64,000 nt of DNA from Rhodanobacter thiooxydans (GTDB lineage Bacteria > Pseudomonadota > Gammaproteobacteria > Xanthomonadales > Rhodanobacteraceae): NCBI RefSeq assembly GCF_021545845.1, contig NZ_CP088924.1:154065-218064 (forward strand), given 5' to 3'. Below, piece by piece: positions 43,155 through 52,156 of the stretch. The position numbers and the translations under genes are program-made. Numbering within the stretch: position 1 is the stretch's first letter; each line of letters opens with the position of its first letter. The notes under the pieces are model-generated. The model did no database searches, was not told the origin of the DNA, and saw only the letters and a list, made by a program, of their open reading frames with translations.

Positions 43155-44006
43155 ATGGCGCTGAGTGTGGCTGACGGCGTGGACTTTGGTCTTCTGGTGG
43201 TGCTCGGATACCTGGCGTGGAAGCGCAAGGGCCCATTCGTTCCGCCGCGGTGGCGGGCCTACCGGTGGCTTCGGCGGATTCCCACCCGGGCGTGCCTTGT
43301 GGCGGCCGCCCTCGGGGCCTTATCGATCGCGGTGATCATCCTCGTGACGCCGAGGTGGCAGTACGCCGGCACGTCAGCGCGACTCCTCTTTGACATCGCC
43401 CTCAAGCTCGCGCTCATCCCGCCTATGGTTCCGGCGGCCCGCCTGCTCATCGTGCCTGGGCGCCCAGCGGAGAAGCGCAAGGGCTTCCCCGCCGAGTATC
43501 AGGTCACCTTCGAACGCAACTCCGCCACGGAGGTGGGACTGCACGTCCGGCGCACGGACGGCTATCTGTCGGTCCTGCGCCAGCGCCTGCCGAGCCGAGT
43601 CGCCAACCTGAGCCTGGCGGTCAACGCCGTCTTGGACCACCGCGCCAGCCTGTTGGCGTGTGGCGTTCGCTATGTCCGCGTGACGTCGCCAGATCTCAGC
43701 GCAAAGGCCATGGCGCACCTGGCTCGACACATGGGGGCGGTTCTGGGTTCCTCGTCCGGTGAGGGCGCTCTCTCGTGGGAGCCGGTCCCACCGCGCCCCC
43801 TAAGTCGATGGAAACGCGTGGTGGTGCGGGCGCTGCGGGCGCGTGAGCCGCTCCGCTCGCTGGTGGGCGCGTGGACGTTCGTGCTGTTCTCGGTGGCGGG
43901 CGTAGTGTGGCCGCCGGCCTGGGTGCGCGCGGTGAGGGGCATGCGTCGGATCTGGGTGGCCAGCGCCGAGCCACTGGTCGAGCGAGGCGTTCGCATCACG
44001 TTGTGA
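43155..44006 (+). CDS. Hypothetical membrane protein
   Basis: An ATG at 43143 abuts AGGAG with no spacing, so the in-frame ATG at 43155 is preferred, giving 283 residues. Two to three hydrophobic helices lie in the first 110 residues (FGLLVVLGYLAW, ACLVAAALGALSIAVIILVT, IALKLALIPPMVPAARLLIV), then a soluble domain, and another membrane-like helix (WTFVLFSVAGVVWPPAWV) near the C-terminus. Very basic at the end. No family recognised. Confidence 0.7.
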   Translation: MALSVADGVDFGLLVVLGYLAWKRKGPFVPPRWRAYRWLRRIPTRACLVAAALGALSIAVIILVTPRWQYAGTSARLLFDIALKLALIPPMVPAARLLIVPGRPAEKRKGFPAEYQVTFERNSATEVGLHVRRTDGYLSVLRQRLPSRVANLSLAVNAVLDHRASLLACGVRYVRVTSPDLSAKAMAHLARHMGAVLGSSSGEGALSWEPVPPRPLSRWKRVVVRALRAREPLRSLVGAWTFVLFSVAGVVWPPAWVRAVRGMRRIWVASAEPLVERGVRITL

Positions 44007-44047
44007 TGGCCCCTCGGTGTGCCAGCGCCCTGGTACACCGGGCGCCG

Positions 44048-44076
44048 ATTGATCCGCGGTGACCCTGTGGGATCAT
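44048..44076 (+). promoter_or_regulatory. Recurrent promoter-like element, copy 9
   Basis: ATTGAT, 17 nt, GATCAT; ends 44 nt before the ATG at 44120, the longest leader of the set. The upstream box is degenerate. Confidence 0.4.
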
Positions 44077-44119
44077 GAAGCCCAGACATCTGGAGGGGCG
44101 CACGCCCGGAGGAGGCGCG

Positions 44120-44740
44120 ATGGCGAGGTCGAGGGACAAGGTGCAGCAGCAGGGGTTTTGGGACGCCGAGGTGACCAAGCCCGGGCATGACGCCGTGGTG
44201 GTCTGGGTCGACGACAATGCGGATGTGGTGATGAGGACCGCCTTTCCCGAGCTCTACGGTCGCGGCTGGCTGGCTGACGACGTGGAGTGGGGTGTGGACG
44301 ACGCCAGACGGGCCGAAGCAGAGGTTGAGGTTGCAGCATTCATGGAGGGCATGCCTCGGCCTGATCCGCGCGTGAGGCGCACAACTTGGGAGCACGTGCT
44401 GCGCGAGGAGGAGATGAGGCCCAGGTATCAGCCGCGAAGCGTGGGATTCGCGGACCTCATCATCGAAGCGGAACGTCCGATGATCTACGTGCGCCAGGAG
44501 GACGCGCCGAGCCGGCGGCTCTCCCTTGCCATCGGATGGTTTCGCATTGGGGGTCACCACGGCGTGTTGGTCGAAGCCAAGTCCGCCCTTCCTACTCGGG
44601 GTGATTTGATCCGGCAGCTGCGCCACTACGGAACCGTGTTTCGCGGGCCGATGGTGGTCGTGTCGCCAGACGACACATATGCCAAGTTGCTTGCCGCTCA
44701 AGGCTTTCGATTTGTCCGGTGTCCGAGCGCGCTGGACTGA
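44120..44740 (+). CDS. PD-(D/E)XK-like hypothetical protein
   Basis: GGAGGAGG precedes this ATG at ideal spacing; the product is 206 residues. Residues about 115-190 have SVGFADLIIEAERP, then GVLVEAKSALPTRGDLIRQLRHYGTVF and MVVVSPDD, a layout like restriction-endonuclease-fold proteins (D...E-A-K followed by a Gln/His/Tyr helix). It may be a nuclease or a degenerate binding domain. No partner methylase is adjacent. Single-gene unit. Confidence 0.65.
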   Translation: MARSRDKVQQQGFWDAEVTKPGHDAVVVWVDDNADVVMRTAFPELYGRGWLADDVEWGVDDARRAEAEVEVAAFMEGMPRPDPRVRRTTWEHVLREEEMRPRYQPRSVGFADLIIEAERPMIYVRQEDAPSRRLSLAIGWFRIGGHHGVLVEAKSALPTRGDLIRQLRHYGTVFRGPMVVVSPDDTYAKLLAAQGFRFVRCPSALD

Positions 44741-44878
44741 TCGCGCCGGCGGTGAGCCGGACCGAAAACCCGGTCCGCTCGCCGTCCGCTTTCGCCCGGC
44801 CGGGATGAGCGGTCACCGATAGTCTGTGCAGGTGCCTCCCGCATCCTGCGGTCGCACAGGCACCGCAAGGAGGCCGCC

Positions 44879-45271
44879 TTGAACGTGAACTCGACCCTTC
44901 GCTACTCCTTGGCTGCGCTGGTGACCACCGCGGTGCTGGCGGCAGTGGCCGTCCATCACCTCAACGGCGCCACGCATCGCCCGGTGCATTTCAAGCTCAA
45001 GGACCGATGGTGCCGCGAGCTGCGCCAGGCGCAGGGAGCGAAGCCCGCCCACGCGGTCCCGTGCACCATGACGGCCTACCTCGCGCACTCGGACATCGGC
45101 TGGGTGGGCTATGGCTACAGCGACAACGTCACGGGGCAGTGCCTGCTGCTTCCCTACGACACGATAGATCGCGGCTCCTTCGACATCGACACGGCGGCGC
45201 CGGCCCTCGACGCGCTTCCCGTCAGCTGCAGCACCCAGTGGGCGCCCTTTCACCCGCACATGGGCCTGTAA
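44879..45271 (+). CDS. Exported hypothetical protein
   Basis: A TTG behind AAGGAGG (6 nt) starts a 130-residue protein with a signal peptide or anchor (SLAALVTTAVLAAVAVHHLNGA). The mature part has four cysteines (WCREL, PCTM, QCLLL, SCSTQ), fitting periplasmic disulfides, and aromatic-rich GWVGYGYSDN. No known family. The upstream gap has a CTTTCGCCC box, but the downstream box is misplaced compared with the recurrent element. Confidence 0.7.
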   Translation: MNVNSTLRYSLAALVTTAVLAAVAVHHLNGATHRPVHFKLKDRWCRELRQAQGAKPAHAVPCTMTAYLAHSDIGWVGYGYSDNVTGQCLLLPYDTIDRGSFDIDTAAPALDALPVSCSTQWAPFHPHMGL

Positions 45272-45295
45272 CGGGCTATCGCATAACGCCGTGAA

Positions 45296-45324
45296 CTTTG
45301 CCGCGCGGCGCGGGCCGGCACGAT
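45296..45324 (+). promoter_or_regulatory. Recurrent promoter-like element, copy 10
   Basis: CTTTGC, 17 nt, CACGAT; ends 29 nt before an ATG at 45354, the usual distance, although that ATG is out of frame with the convincing coding frame that follows. Confidence 0.55.
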
Positions 45325-45375
45325 AGTCGTACCTCTTCACCGGGAATCTCTTCATGCCTTCTATTGCCCCCCCAT

Positions 45376-45939
45376 GTGCGCGCCGGCACCAGCGCCGCGA
45401 CACCGTGGGTGCTGAACGCACTGCGTGGCACCGCATGTGTGGCGTTGCTGTTGCTCTCGCCGTGGACCCGTGCGCACGAGGCCAGCGCGCTGATCGACGT
45501 TCGCATCGAGCGCAATGGTGAGCCGGTCGAGCGCGCCAGCGTCGCCGCGATGATGGGCAAGGCCGCGGTGGTCGAGGCGACGCGTTCGTTCGACGTCGAC
45601 GTGGCGGCATGCGTGGGGACCGGCGCCGGCGGACGCTATCAGGAGGGTGGCCACGGCAAGGCCGGCGTCACGGTAGCGGTCACGCCGGTCGCCGACGGAC
45701 ACGACATGCTACAGGTGTCGGTCTCGCTGGCCAGTGCGGAGGTGGCGCGCATGGTGCCCATTCAGTCCGGTCCCTGCCGAGGGCAAACGCCGGCGATGAT
45801 CAAATTCGATGCGAAGGCAGGTCTGAACCTTCGCCCCGGCCAGCCGCAGCGCTGGCAGGTGGGGGAGTACGAGGTCACCGTCGAGCTTCGCGCGCTGCGC
45901 CATGCCAGCGGCACCGCCGCCGGCGATCTGAGCGCGTAG
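45376..45939 (+). CDS. Exported hypothetical protein, start uncertain (possible frameshift)
   Basis: The coding frame clearly includes a signal peptide (ACVALLLLSPWTRAHEA) followed by a beta-rich domain with two cysteines (VAACVG and GPCRG). The first in-frame start after the promoter-like element is GTG 45376 (187 residues). An ATG at 45354 is ideally placed but in another frame; loss of one base in the run of seven C at 45367-45373 would join them. Either the GTG is used or the run hides a frameshift. Confidence 0.6.
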   Translation: MRAGTSAATPWVLNALRGTACVALLLLSPWTRAHEASALIDVRIERNGEPVERASVAAMMGKAAVVEATRSFDVDVAACVGTGAGGRYQEGGHGKAGVTVAVTPVADGHDMLQVSVSLASAEVARMVPIQSGPCRGQTPAMIKFDAKAGLNLRPGQPQRWQVGEYEVTVELRALRHASGTAAGDLSA

Positions 45940-46167
45940 CTGCCGGCACGAGTTATCCAAAGGCGCTGTGGACGGAGCTGGGGATAACTGCCCGCGCGCC
46001 TTGCCGGCCCTCGCCGACGACGGCGTGGGCACGCACTACTCACCGCCGACGCCCGGGCCGCGCGCTTCCCGGTCCCGAAACGACACGCCGCCGACCCGTC
46101 CTTCCGCCGATCCCCGGTGTACGGCCGGCCTTACCGTGTACGGCGTCCCCAAGCTGATCTCGACCCC

Positions 46168-46758
46168 ATGATGCCCCGAACATCCCACCTCGATCCTCTG
46201 CGCCCCGCGCGCAGGCGCAGCGGCTCTCGCGCGTTCCGGCGCGACTCGATGCGTGTCGATGGCCCGAGCGCCGACGGCCGCGTTACCGAGCCGGCGCGCC
46301 ATCTGTCGGAGCATGCGTGCCTCTCGGACAGGGAGGTCATGGTGCTACGGGAACAGGTCGATGACCTCGGTGCGATCACGGTGGTGGGGGTCGATCTGCG
46401 CATCTGGAGCGTGGTGGCCTACGCCGCCGCCGCCGTCCAGGTCGCCGGCGCCCTGTTGTTCCCGCCACACTGGCCGACGCTCCTCGCCATTGTCGTGGTG
46501 TTGGCCATGGGAGGCTTTGCCGAGTGGGCGTCAAACCGGGCCACCAACACGTCCACGCATGCGCGATGGCGCCTGGAGGACGAACTGGCCCGTGCGACCG
46601 ATGCGGACATGGCGTGGGTGCGCGCTTACGCCAGCCTCTGTCCTGAGCTCAACGCCACGTTGGCGTCGTGGACCGCCGATGGCCGCAGGGTTCGGGAGCG
46701 CGACGTGGAGGCGATCCGTCGGTATGTGCGCGCGGAGGGAACACAACGCACACGCTGA
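46168..46758 (+). CDS. Hypothetical membrane protein
   Basis: This 196-residue protein starts at MMPRTSHLDP. A basic N-terminal region is followed by an acidic EHACLSDREVMVLREQVDDL segment and two adjacent hydrophobic helices (WSVVAYAAAAVQVAGALLF and PTLLAIVVVLAMGGFA, about residues 90-130), then a helical cytoplasmic tail. The start is uncertain. The 228-nt gap upstream holds an AGTTATCC/GGATAACT inverted pair at 45951-45989 and little else. Confidence 0.65.
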   Translation: MMPRTSHLDPLRPARRRSGSRAFRRDSMRVDGPSADGRVTEPARHLSEHACLSDREVMVLREQVDDLGAITVVGVDLRIWSVVAYAAAAVQVAGALLFPPHWPTLLAIVVVLAMGGFAEWASNRATNTSTHARWRLEDELARATDADMAWVRAYASLCPELNATLASWTADGRRVRERDVEAIRRYVRAEGTQRTR

Positions 46759-46783
46759 ACCGAAGGCGCGGAATTGCGCGCAT

Positions 46784-46812
46784 CTTTGCGCCGGTCGGTC
46801 GCGGGGCACGCT
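46784..46812 (+). promoter_or_regulatory. Recurrent promoter-like element, copy 11
   Basis: CTTTGC, 17 nt, CACGCT; ends 27 nt before the ATG at 46840. It would drive the five-gene unit 46840-52045. Confidence 0.6.
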
Positions 46813-46839
46813 GGAGATCCACTCCCACCCGAGCGACCC

Positions 46840-47364
46840 ATGACCCCCGTGGCGATCACCTTCAAAGGCCTGCGCAGCTTTGCTTCCCTCTCGCACGAGA
46901 CCATGTGCTATCGGGCCACGGTCTACGTGCAGGGGCAGCGGGTCGGGACGATCGAGAATCGCGGCGACGGCGGGTGCTCTCATCTTGTCCTGGTTGATCG
47001 CTCGCCCGAGGTCGCCGCACTCGTCGAGCAGGCGCGAGCCTTCGCGCTCACGCAGAGCTGGACGCTCGACTCCAAGGCGTACCGCTATCAGCTGCTGGAG
47101 GACTACATCGACGCCTTGGTGGCCGTCGAGGCGGACCGGCGCGCGATCGAGGACCGTTGTCGACGGATGCTGAAGGGGCGCGTCCTCGTCGTCGTTGATC
47201 AGAAGCTTTTCGAGGTCAGAGCGAAGCCGAGCCAGGCGGTCTACGAGGCTCTGCGCGCGCGCCATGGGAAGGACGTGACGATCCTCAACGAGCTGCCCGC
47301 GGCTGAAGCGGCGGCGATCTACGTGCGCCACGCGACCGTCGGCGATGCCGAGGAGACCGCGTGA
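46840..47364 (+). CDS. Hypothetical protein
   Basis: This 174-residue protein (MTPVAITFKGLRSFASLSHE) begins with a beta-rich part (CYRATVYVQGQRVGTIENRGDGG) and continues as a helical domain with SKAYRYQLLEDYIDALVAVEAD. No known motif. It leads a tightly overlapping unit: its stop overlaps the GTG of the DUF262-like gene. Confidence 0.7.
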   Translation: MTPVAITFKGLRSFASLSHETMCYRATVYVQGQRVGTIENRGDGGCSHLVLVDRSPEVAALVEQARAFALTQSWTLDSKAYRYQLLEDYIDALVAVEADRRAIEDRCRRMLKGRVLVVVDQKLFEVRAKPSQAVYEALRARHGKDVTILNELPAAEAAAIYVRHATVGDAEETA

Positions 47365-47945
47365 ACGCCCCGCATGCCGCCGGTGTCCTGCCCGCACCCA
47401 TCCTGAGTGGCACCGATCGCTCTTTCGACATCGAGCACCTGCTCAGCATGGCGCCACCCACGCACCTGCGAGCCGGTGAGCGGGAGCTGCTGGGCCTGGT
47501 GTTGCCTTCGTGGCAGCGTCCCGCCGTCTGGTCGCGATCGCAGCAGGTGCGATTCATCGAGGGGATCTTCTTGGGTCTCGGCACGGGCTACTACGTCACG
47601 ACCGCATGGGATTGGACGAGTGAGAGTGCGCGGCTGCCCTTGGCTGGGCTCCTACTGGACGGACAGCAGCGGCTCGGTGCGCTGCGTGACTTCGCGGCGG
47701 GTGAGTTCGCCGTCTTTGGTGGAACACGGTTCGCGGACCTGTCGATGGCGGACAGGCGCCGGCGCTTCTATCGCCTGTCGTTTCCCTCCATCGAGGTGTC
47801 CGCCTCCGATGAGGCGACGTTGCGCGAGATCTATGACCGCCTGAACTTCGGCGGGACCCCTCACACCGACGAACAGCGTGCCGGCGCCGGGGACGGTTTT
47901 CCTGCCAACTTTGCATCCGGCGCAGCCCCGGATGCTGTCCAGTGA
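47361..47945 (+). CDS. DUF262-like (ParB-fold) N-terminal domain protein
   Basis: A GTG overlapping the previous stop starts this 194-residue protein. LPSWQRPAVWSRSQQVRFIEGIFLG, LLDGQQRLGALRDF and LREIYDRLNFGGTPHT are the hallmarks of DUF262/GmrS-type domains, which have a ParB-like fold with a DGQQR nucleotide-binding motif. GmrSD-type enzymes are over 500 residues with a C-terminal HNH nuclease; here only the sensor-like N-terminal domain is present. It may act as a regulator or interfering version rather than a restriction enzyme. Confidence 0.8.
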   Translation: MNAPHAAGVLPAPILSGTDRSFDIEHLLSMAPPTHLRAGERELLGLVLPSWQRPAVWSRSQQVRFIEGIFLGLGTGYYVTTAWDWTSESARLPLAGLLLDGQQRLGALRDFAAGEFAVFGGTRFADLSMADRRRRFYRLSFPSIEVSASDEATLREIYDRLNFGGTPHTDEQRAGAGDGFPANFASGAAPDAVQ

Positions 47946-47965
47946 CCCCGAACGGAACTGATCCT

Positions 47966-48424
47966 ATGCCCGTACTCCCCGCAGCTATCCTGCCCCTGGT
48001 GCCCCGCTGGCAGGCCGAGCAGGCCCGTGTGGACCCTGAGCACTGGTTCGCCGAGTACAAGTTCATGCAGGACGAGATCGACGAGCTACGTGACCAGCTC
48101 GACCTCGCCCTGGCGCCCATCGAGCAGGCCGCGCGGTTCGATGCCTGGGAGACCCTCGGCCCGATCGGCGAGTGGGTGGCCATCACCGAGGCGGAGTTCA
48201 ACCTACTGCGCGCCCATGGCGTCGGCCGGCAGCAACGGCGCGTGATGCAGTCCCCACCAGACCCCGATGGAGCCATGCCGCTCGCTCGCGCCATGGCTAT
48301 GGCTGACCTTGTGTCGCCTTCGCCCAGCGCTGCGAGCGCCGCGCTGCGCACCCTGCGCGCCCGCATTATCGAGCTGGAGGCTGTCGCCTCTGGGACCGGC
48401 GCCGCTGCGGAGCGCCGCCAGTGA
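47966..48424 (+). CDS. Hypothetical helical protein
   Basis: ATG 47966 gives 152 residues; a GTG at 47942 overlapping the previous stop would add eight. The sequence is helical with a coiled-coil-like FMQDEIDELRDQLDLALAPIEQ and an Ala-rich C-terminus. Its stop overlaps the GTG of the 965-residue gene. No family recognised. Confidence 0.65.
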   Translation: MPVLPAAILPLVPRWQAEQARVDPEHWFAEYKFMQDEIDELRDQLDLALAPIEQAARFDAWETLGPIGEWVAITEAEFNLLRAHGVGRQQRRVMQSPPDPDGAMPLARAMAMADLVSPSPSAASAALRTLRARIIELEAVASGTGAAAERRQ

Positions 48425-51318
48425 GCGGCCTGGCGGTTCGGCCCGGGCACGCTGCCGGCGGCGTCATCGTGGAGCGCCTGGCTGGCCCTGCGGCAGGTCA
48501 GTATTGGCGCGCCCGACACGAGATCACCGGGCGGCACGACGCGCGGGGGAGCTACAACGGCGTCGACGCCGGTGTGGTGCTGTTGCTGCAGGAGATCGAG
48601 ACCGCGGACGGCGACGACCACGTCATCGTGCTCGCGCCCCATCCGAGTTGGGATAGCTGCTACCAGATCCCGCTGCGCATCCATGCCGACGATTTCGAGC
48701 GGGACTGGGAGCTCGCCCTAGACGGGGGCGCCGTGCGCCAGGCTGAGATCGCGCAGCTGGTCGACGCCATGCGCCTGACCCAGGAGGCGATGAGCCACCC
48801 GCCGCCGGACGATCCCGGCGCGCCGCGCTTGACTGCGGAGCCCCGGCTCAATCATGGCAGCGAGACCGGGCGTGAGCTCGCTACCGAGGCCGGGCTCACC
48901 GCGATGACCGAGCATGCCGCCGCGCTGAAGGTGGCGGCCGACGCGCAGGTGGCGTGGATCAAGCAGCACAGCGAGGAGCTGGGGGACCAGGCCGGGGCGC
49001 TCGCGCGCTTCCACGAGGAGAAGGCCAGCGCGCTGTTGGCGAAGGCGCGGGGACAGTTGTCCGATCTGGACCGCATCCGCGGCATGGTCACGAACCTCCA
49101 GATCTACACCGGGCAGGGCGTCGAGGTGCTCCCGTTGGCGGCCGGCGAGCCGGCGCCTCGTGAGGAGCCACTGGTCATCTACCAGGATCTTCTGAGCTTC
49201 GACGAAGAGCTGCTGCTGTGTCTGGACCAGGGCGGCCTAGATCACACGATGGTCGATCAGGTCGCCAAGGCGCTGGAGGACCCGGCGCTGGTGCGTCAGA
49301 TGATCCCGTCGCCGCGCGGCGCGGTACTGGTTCGCTTCCGCGGCGGCTACAAGGAGTTCGTCAAGGGTAGGGCGGGCGACGGCGAAGAGCGTTCCGCGGC
49401 GATCAACCGTTACAACGAAGCGATGAGCAAGGAGTCCATGCGGCACCACCTGCTCTACCGCGACGGCGCGTCTCTCTCGCTGATTTCGTGCGATGAGGTG
49501 CTGCCGAACATCGAGCAACTGCTGCCCAGCGCGGCCGAACAGGCGGCGCACTTCACGCGGCGCAGCTTCAACTGGAAGAGTCACGGTTACGACGAAACGC
49601 CCATCACGCGTGAGGACATCGACTACGCCAAGGCACAGCGATCGCAGCTGGGCACCCTGACTGACTTCGCGCGAGTCCTCGTGATCCTGTGGGGACTGCA
49701 CGATCGCACTGCGCTGATGGAGGCCAGCGGCATTCCCCGCTTCTCCAACTGGCTTGATCCCACCTTCCAAGCCGCGCATCTGCGCCTGGTGAGCTTGGAT
49801 AGCCTCATCGCCGAAGAGCGCCCATCGTTCGCCAGCTACCGGGAGGACTGCAACCGCTTCCTCGGCGCCGGCGTCATGGTGGCCGTCAACGCGCGCCAGG
49901 CCATGACACCCACGGCCGCTCCCGGCGCCTACCGGCGCACGTGGAACGATGCCTTCCAGGTGTGGGTCCCTGACGAGGGGGTGGTCGTGAGCCGCGTGGC
50001 GTATGTCAAAGGTCAGCCGACCGTCACGGTGGCTACCCGGCACGCCTACGATCGCGGCCGCACGCGCAACGTCAAGGTGGTGCTCGAGCACTCCGGCGCC
50101 TACCTGGTCCTCGAGCGCGCGGAGGCGGGCCAGCTGCGCCACTACCTCGGCAGCCGGCGGGCGCGCAGCGACTACGCCGCCTTCGTTTCGCTGTTCCGCG
50201 CGGCGCTGGAGCACGTTAGCAATCGCGACGCGTACGAAGCGCCGTGGCAGATGTGGGTGGTCGGCGCCGTCACGGACGCGGGTCTTACCCGGGATGGCGC
50301 GCAGGCCGAACGCGCTGCGCGGGTGGCCCGGTCTGTGGTTCGGTGCGGACAGAAGGACGGGCGACTGCCGCCCGACCCGGCGGACGCCCCCGCGACGCTG
50401 CGTACGGCCATACTCAATGCCGCGCACGCGGCGCTGGCGGACCACGCCTCACGCGTGAAGGCGGTCGGTGACTGGTGCGAGGCGCAGGGCTGGTCTCCGG
50501 TGGCGCTGACGCACGACGGGCGCGACCGGTGGCACCTCTATCGTGAAGCGACCCCCGTCGAGCGCGATCGACGCATCGGTGACTTCCCCTGGTGCGTGCG
50601 CTGCACCCTGAGCTTTGCGGGCGCGGGCGCTCCGGCGAGCGACGCACAGGCCATGGTGTCCTACCGTCTGCGCGCGGGCGAGCAGGTGGTGTTTGCGTGG
50701 GACGGCTCCGATCGTTGGGCGCGCACCACTGCGCCTGCCGGCATGACGCACGCGCGGCTGCTGCAGATTCTGAACCTTCCCGCCGCGACCTCGCTGGCGC
50801 TGGAGGACATGCACGGCGTCGTGGACGCCCTGATCGCCTCTGCGACGACATACAACCGCGTGCACTCGCGGCGCTACGTGTCGCGCGAGCCGTGCATGTT
50901 CCCCATCGGCACAGTGCTTCAGAAGGGAAAGGCCAAGCTGCTGGTGATGCGCGTGGACGCGTGGGACGCGGCTTTCGCCTGGGGCGACGACGCCCAGAAG
51001 GAGCGCGTTCGCTCGTGGATCCAGCGCACCTACAACCAGCCCGCCCATGCGCTCGCGCGGCTTGCTGGCGACCTCGAGCCGGCGGTGGGCGTGGTCGCGG
51101 TCGAAAACGTGACGTTGCGCGAGGGCGCGCTGTGGTTCGACGCGCCCTACGGCGATCGCACGGACCGAGCCGCATGGGAAACCGGCCGGCGCACGGGTGA
51201 TCGCCGTCTCACAACCCTGTCGCCGGTCGGAGCGCGCCTCGTGCCCTGGCTGGCTCCCCTGTGCGAGGCGCCCACTCCATCCATCCACTGTTCCGAGGAG
51301 GTCAATCATGGGTCCTGA
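48421..51318 (+). CDS. Large unrecognised protein (965 residues)
   Basis: This is the largest accessory gene. A GTG overlaps the previous stop. Residues about 150-220 are coiled-coil-like (AAALKVAADAQVAWIKQHSEEL). The rest is a series of soluble domains, including FRGGYKEFVKGRAGDGEERSAAINRYNEAM near residue 300 and FTRRSFNWKSHGYDETPITREDIDYA near 380. No signal peptide, P-loop or catalytic motif was recognised. Its last bases overlap the next gene. It may be a structural or DNA-associated protein of the DUF262-containing unit. Confidence 0.75.
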   Translation: MSGLAVRPGHAAGGVIVERLAGPAAGQYWRARHEITGRHDARGSYNGVDAGVVLLLQEIETADGDDHVIVLAPHPSWDSCYQIPLRIHADDFERDWELALDGGAVRQAEIAQLVDAMRLTQEAMSHPPPDDPGAPRLTAEPRLNHGSETGRELATEAGLTAMTEHAAALKVAADAQVAWIKQHSEELGDQAGALARFHEEKASALLAKARGQLSDLDRIRGMVTNLQIYTGQGVEVLPLAAGEPAPREEPLVIYQDLLSFDEELLLCLDQGGLDHTMVDQVAKALEDPALVRQMIPSPRGAVLVRFRGGYKEFVKGRAGDGEERSAAINRYNEAMSKESMRHHLLYRDGASLSLISCDEVLPNIEQLLPSAAEQAAHFTRRSFNWKSHGYDETPITREDIDYAKAQRSQLGTLTDFARVLVILWGLHDRTALMEASGIPRFSNWLDPTFQAAHLRLVSLDSLIAEERPSFASYREDCNRFLGAGVMVAVNARQAMTPTAAPGAYRRTWNDAFQVWVPDEGVVVSRVAYVKGQPTVTVATRHAYDRGRTRNVKVVLEHSGAYLVLERAEAGQLRHYLGSRRARSDYAAFVSLFRAALEHVSNRDAYEAPWQMWVVGAVTDAGLTRDGAQAERAARVARSVVRCGQKDGRLPPDPADAPATLRTAILNAAHAALADHASRVKAVGDWCEAQGWSPVALTHDGRDRWHLYREATPVERDRRIGDFPWCVRCTLSFAGAGAPASDAQAMVSYRLRAGEQVVFAWDGSDRWARTTAPAGMTHARLLQILNLPAATSLALEDMHGVVDALIASATTYNRVHSRRYVSREPCMFPIGTVLQKGKAKLLVMRVDAWDAAFAWGDDAQKERVRSWIQRTYNQPAHALARLAGDLEPAVGVVAVENVTLREGALWFDAPYGDRTDRAAWETGRRTGDRRLTTLSPVGARLVPWLAPLCEAPTPSIHCSEEVNHGS

Positions 51319-52045
51319 TAGCCCGATCACCGCTGTCGCTGCGTCTGTCCACGCCGCTCGTCTGCGGGATTTCCCCGAGATCGTCTACGTCGATCGAGAT
51401 TGGGAGCGCCATCGCGAGTGGTTCGGCGGCATGAGCCGCGAGGAGCGCGCCAAGGTGCACGAGCAGGAGCGCGCCACCGATCAGCTCCAGGGGCCTACCG
51501 TGGAGCGGCGCCGCCGGCTGAGTGAGCAGGAATGCCTCGTCACGGCGTTCCCGCAGCTGTGGGGGAGCACGGCCCTCGGATTCGGAGGCATGGGCGGTTC
51601 TGCGATGACCACGGCCTACACCGTTGTCGTGGAGTCGTCGGTCGTCGGCCAGCGCGCGGTGTACTTTGGGTCATCCGGGCGCCTGGCGTACATCGTTCCG
51701 ATGCGCGGCCCTCACGAGGAGACCTTTCAGCAGGCGTTGGCCGCACGCTCGCTTCCGTCCGTACGAGACGCCGCGGCCCTTGGTTGGGTTGGCCACGATC
51801 CAGCCGCGGTGACCGGTGCGGTGGAGCTCACTGGCGCGCAGATCCACCAGTTGGCGCAGTTCGCCGCGGCGCAGGCGGCGGCGGGGCTGCTACCCGGAGC
51901 CGAGGGTGGCGTGCCGGGGGACCAGCAGATCTATCGCATTGAGAGCCGCACGGTTGGAAGCAAAGCGCCGGGCATCTATGTGAGTAGTCATAAGGGCGAC
52001 CCGGAGGGCGGTGTTCTCCTCAAAGGCGGTAGGCATACGCCGTGA
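51308..52045 (+). CDS. Hypothetical protein
   Basis: An ATG inside the end of the previous gene (behind GAGGTCAATC) starts this 245-residue protein. The middle has a Gly-rich GSTALGFGGMGGSAMTTAYTVVVESS segment and AVYFGSSGRLAYIVPMRG; the end has GIYVSSHKGDPEGGVLLKGG. Probably soluble and beta-rich at the C-terminus. Unrecognised; last gene of the 46840-52045 unit. Confidence 0.7.
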   Translation: MGPDSPITAVAASVHAARLRDFPEIVYVDRDWERHREWFGGMSREERAKVHEQERATDQLQGPTVERRRRLSEQECLVTAFPQLWGSTALGFGGMGGSAMTTAYTVVVESSVVGQRAVYFGSSGRLAYIVPMRGPHEETFQQALAARSLPSVRDAAALGWVGHDPAAVTGAVELTGAQIHQLAQFAAAQAAAGLLPGAEGGVPGDQQIYRIESRTVGSKAPGIYVSSHKGDPEGGVLLKGGRHTP

Positions 52046-52156
52046 GGGCCGACACGTCGTTGAACCGCCCGCAGGGGGTTCATATGCTTGGGCCGTTCGG
52101 TAGCGCCACGATGGCCACCGGCACGCGAGCGATTCATCAAGGAGAGAGGAGGAACC

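Noticed and set aside
44789..44826. A further copy of the recurrent promoter-like element upstream of 44879
   Set aside because: CTTTCGCCC is present, but no hexamer fits the 17-nt spacing, and the distance to the start is 90 nt.
45951..45989. DnaA-box-like inverted pair (AGTTATCC / GGATAACT)
   Set aside because: Only two imperfect copies and no AT-rich stretch; insufficient for an origin call.
49237..50445. 402-residue minus-strand frame opposite the 965-residue gene
   Set aside because: Shadow frame, no start signal, Arg/His-rich composition; the plus-strand gene has GTGA coupling on both sides.
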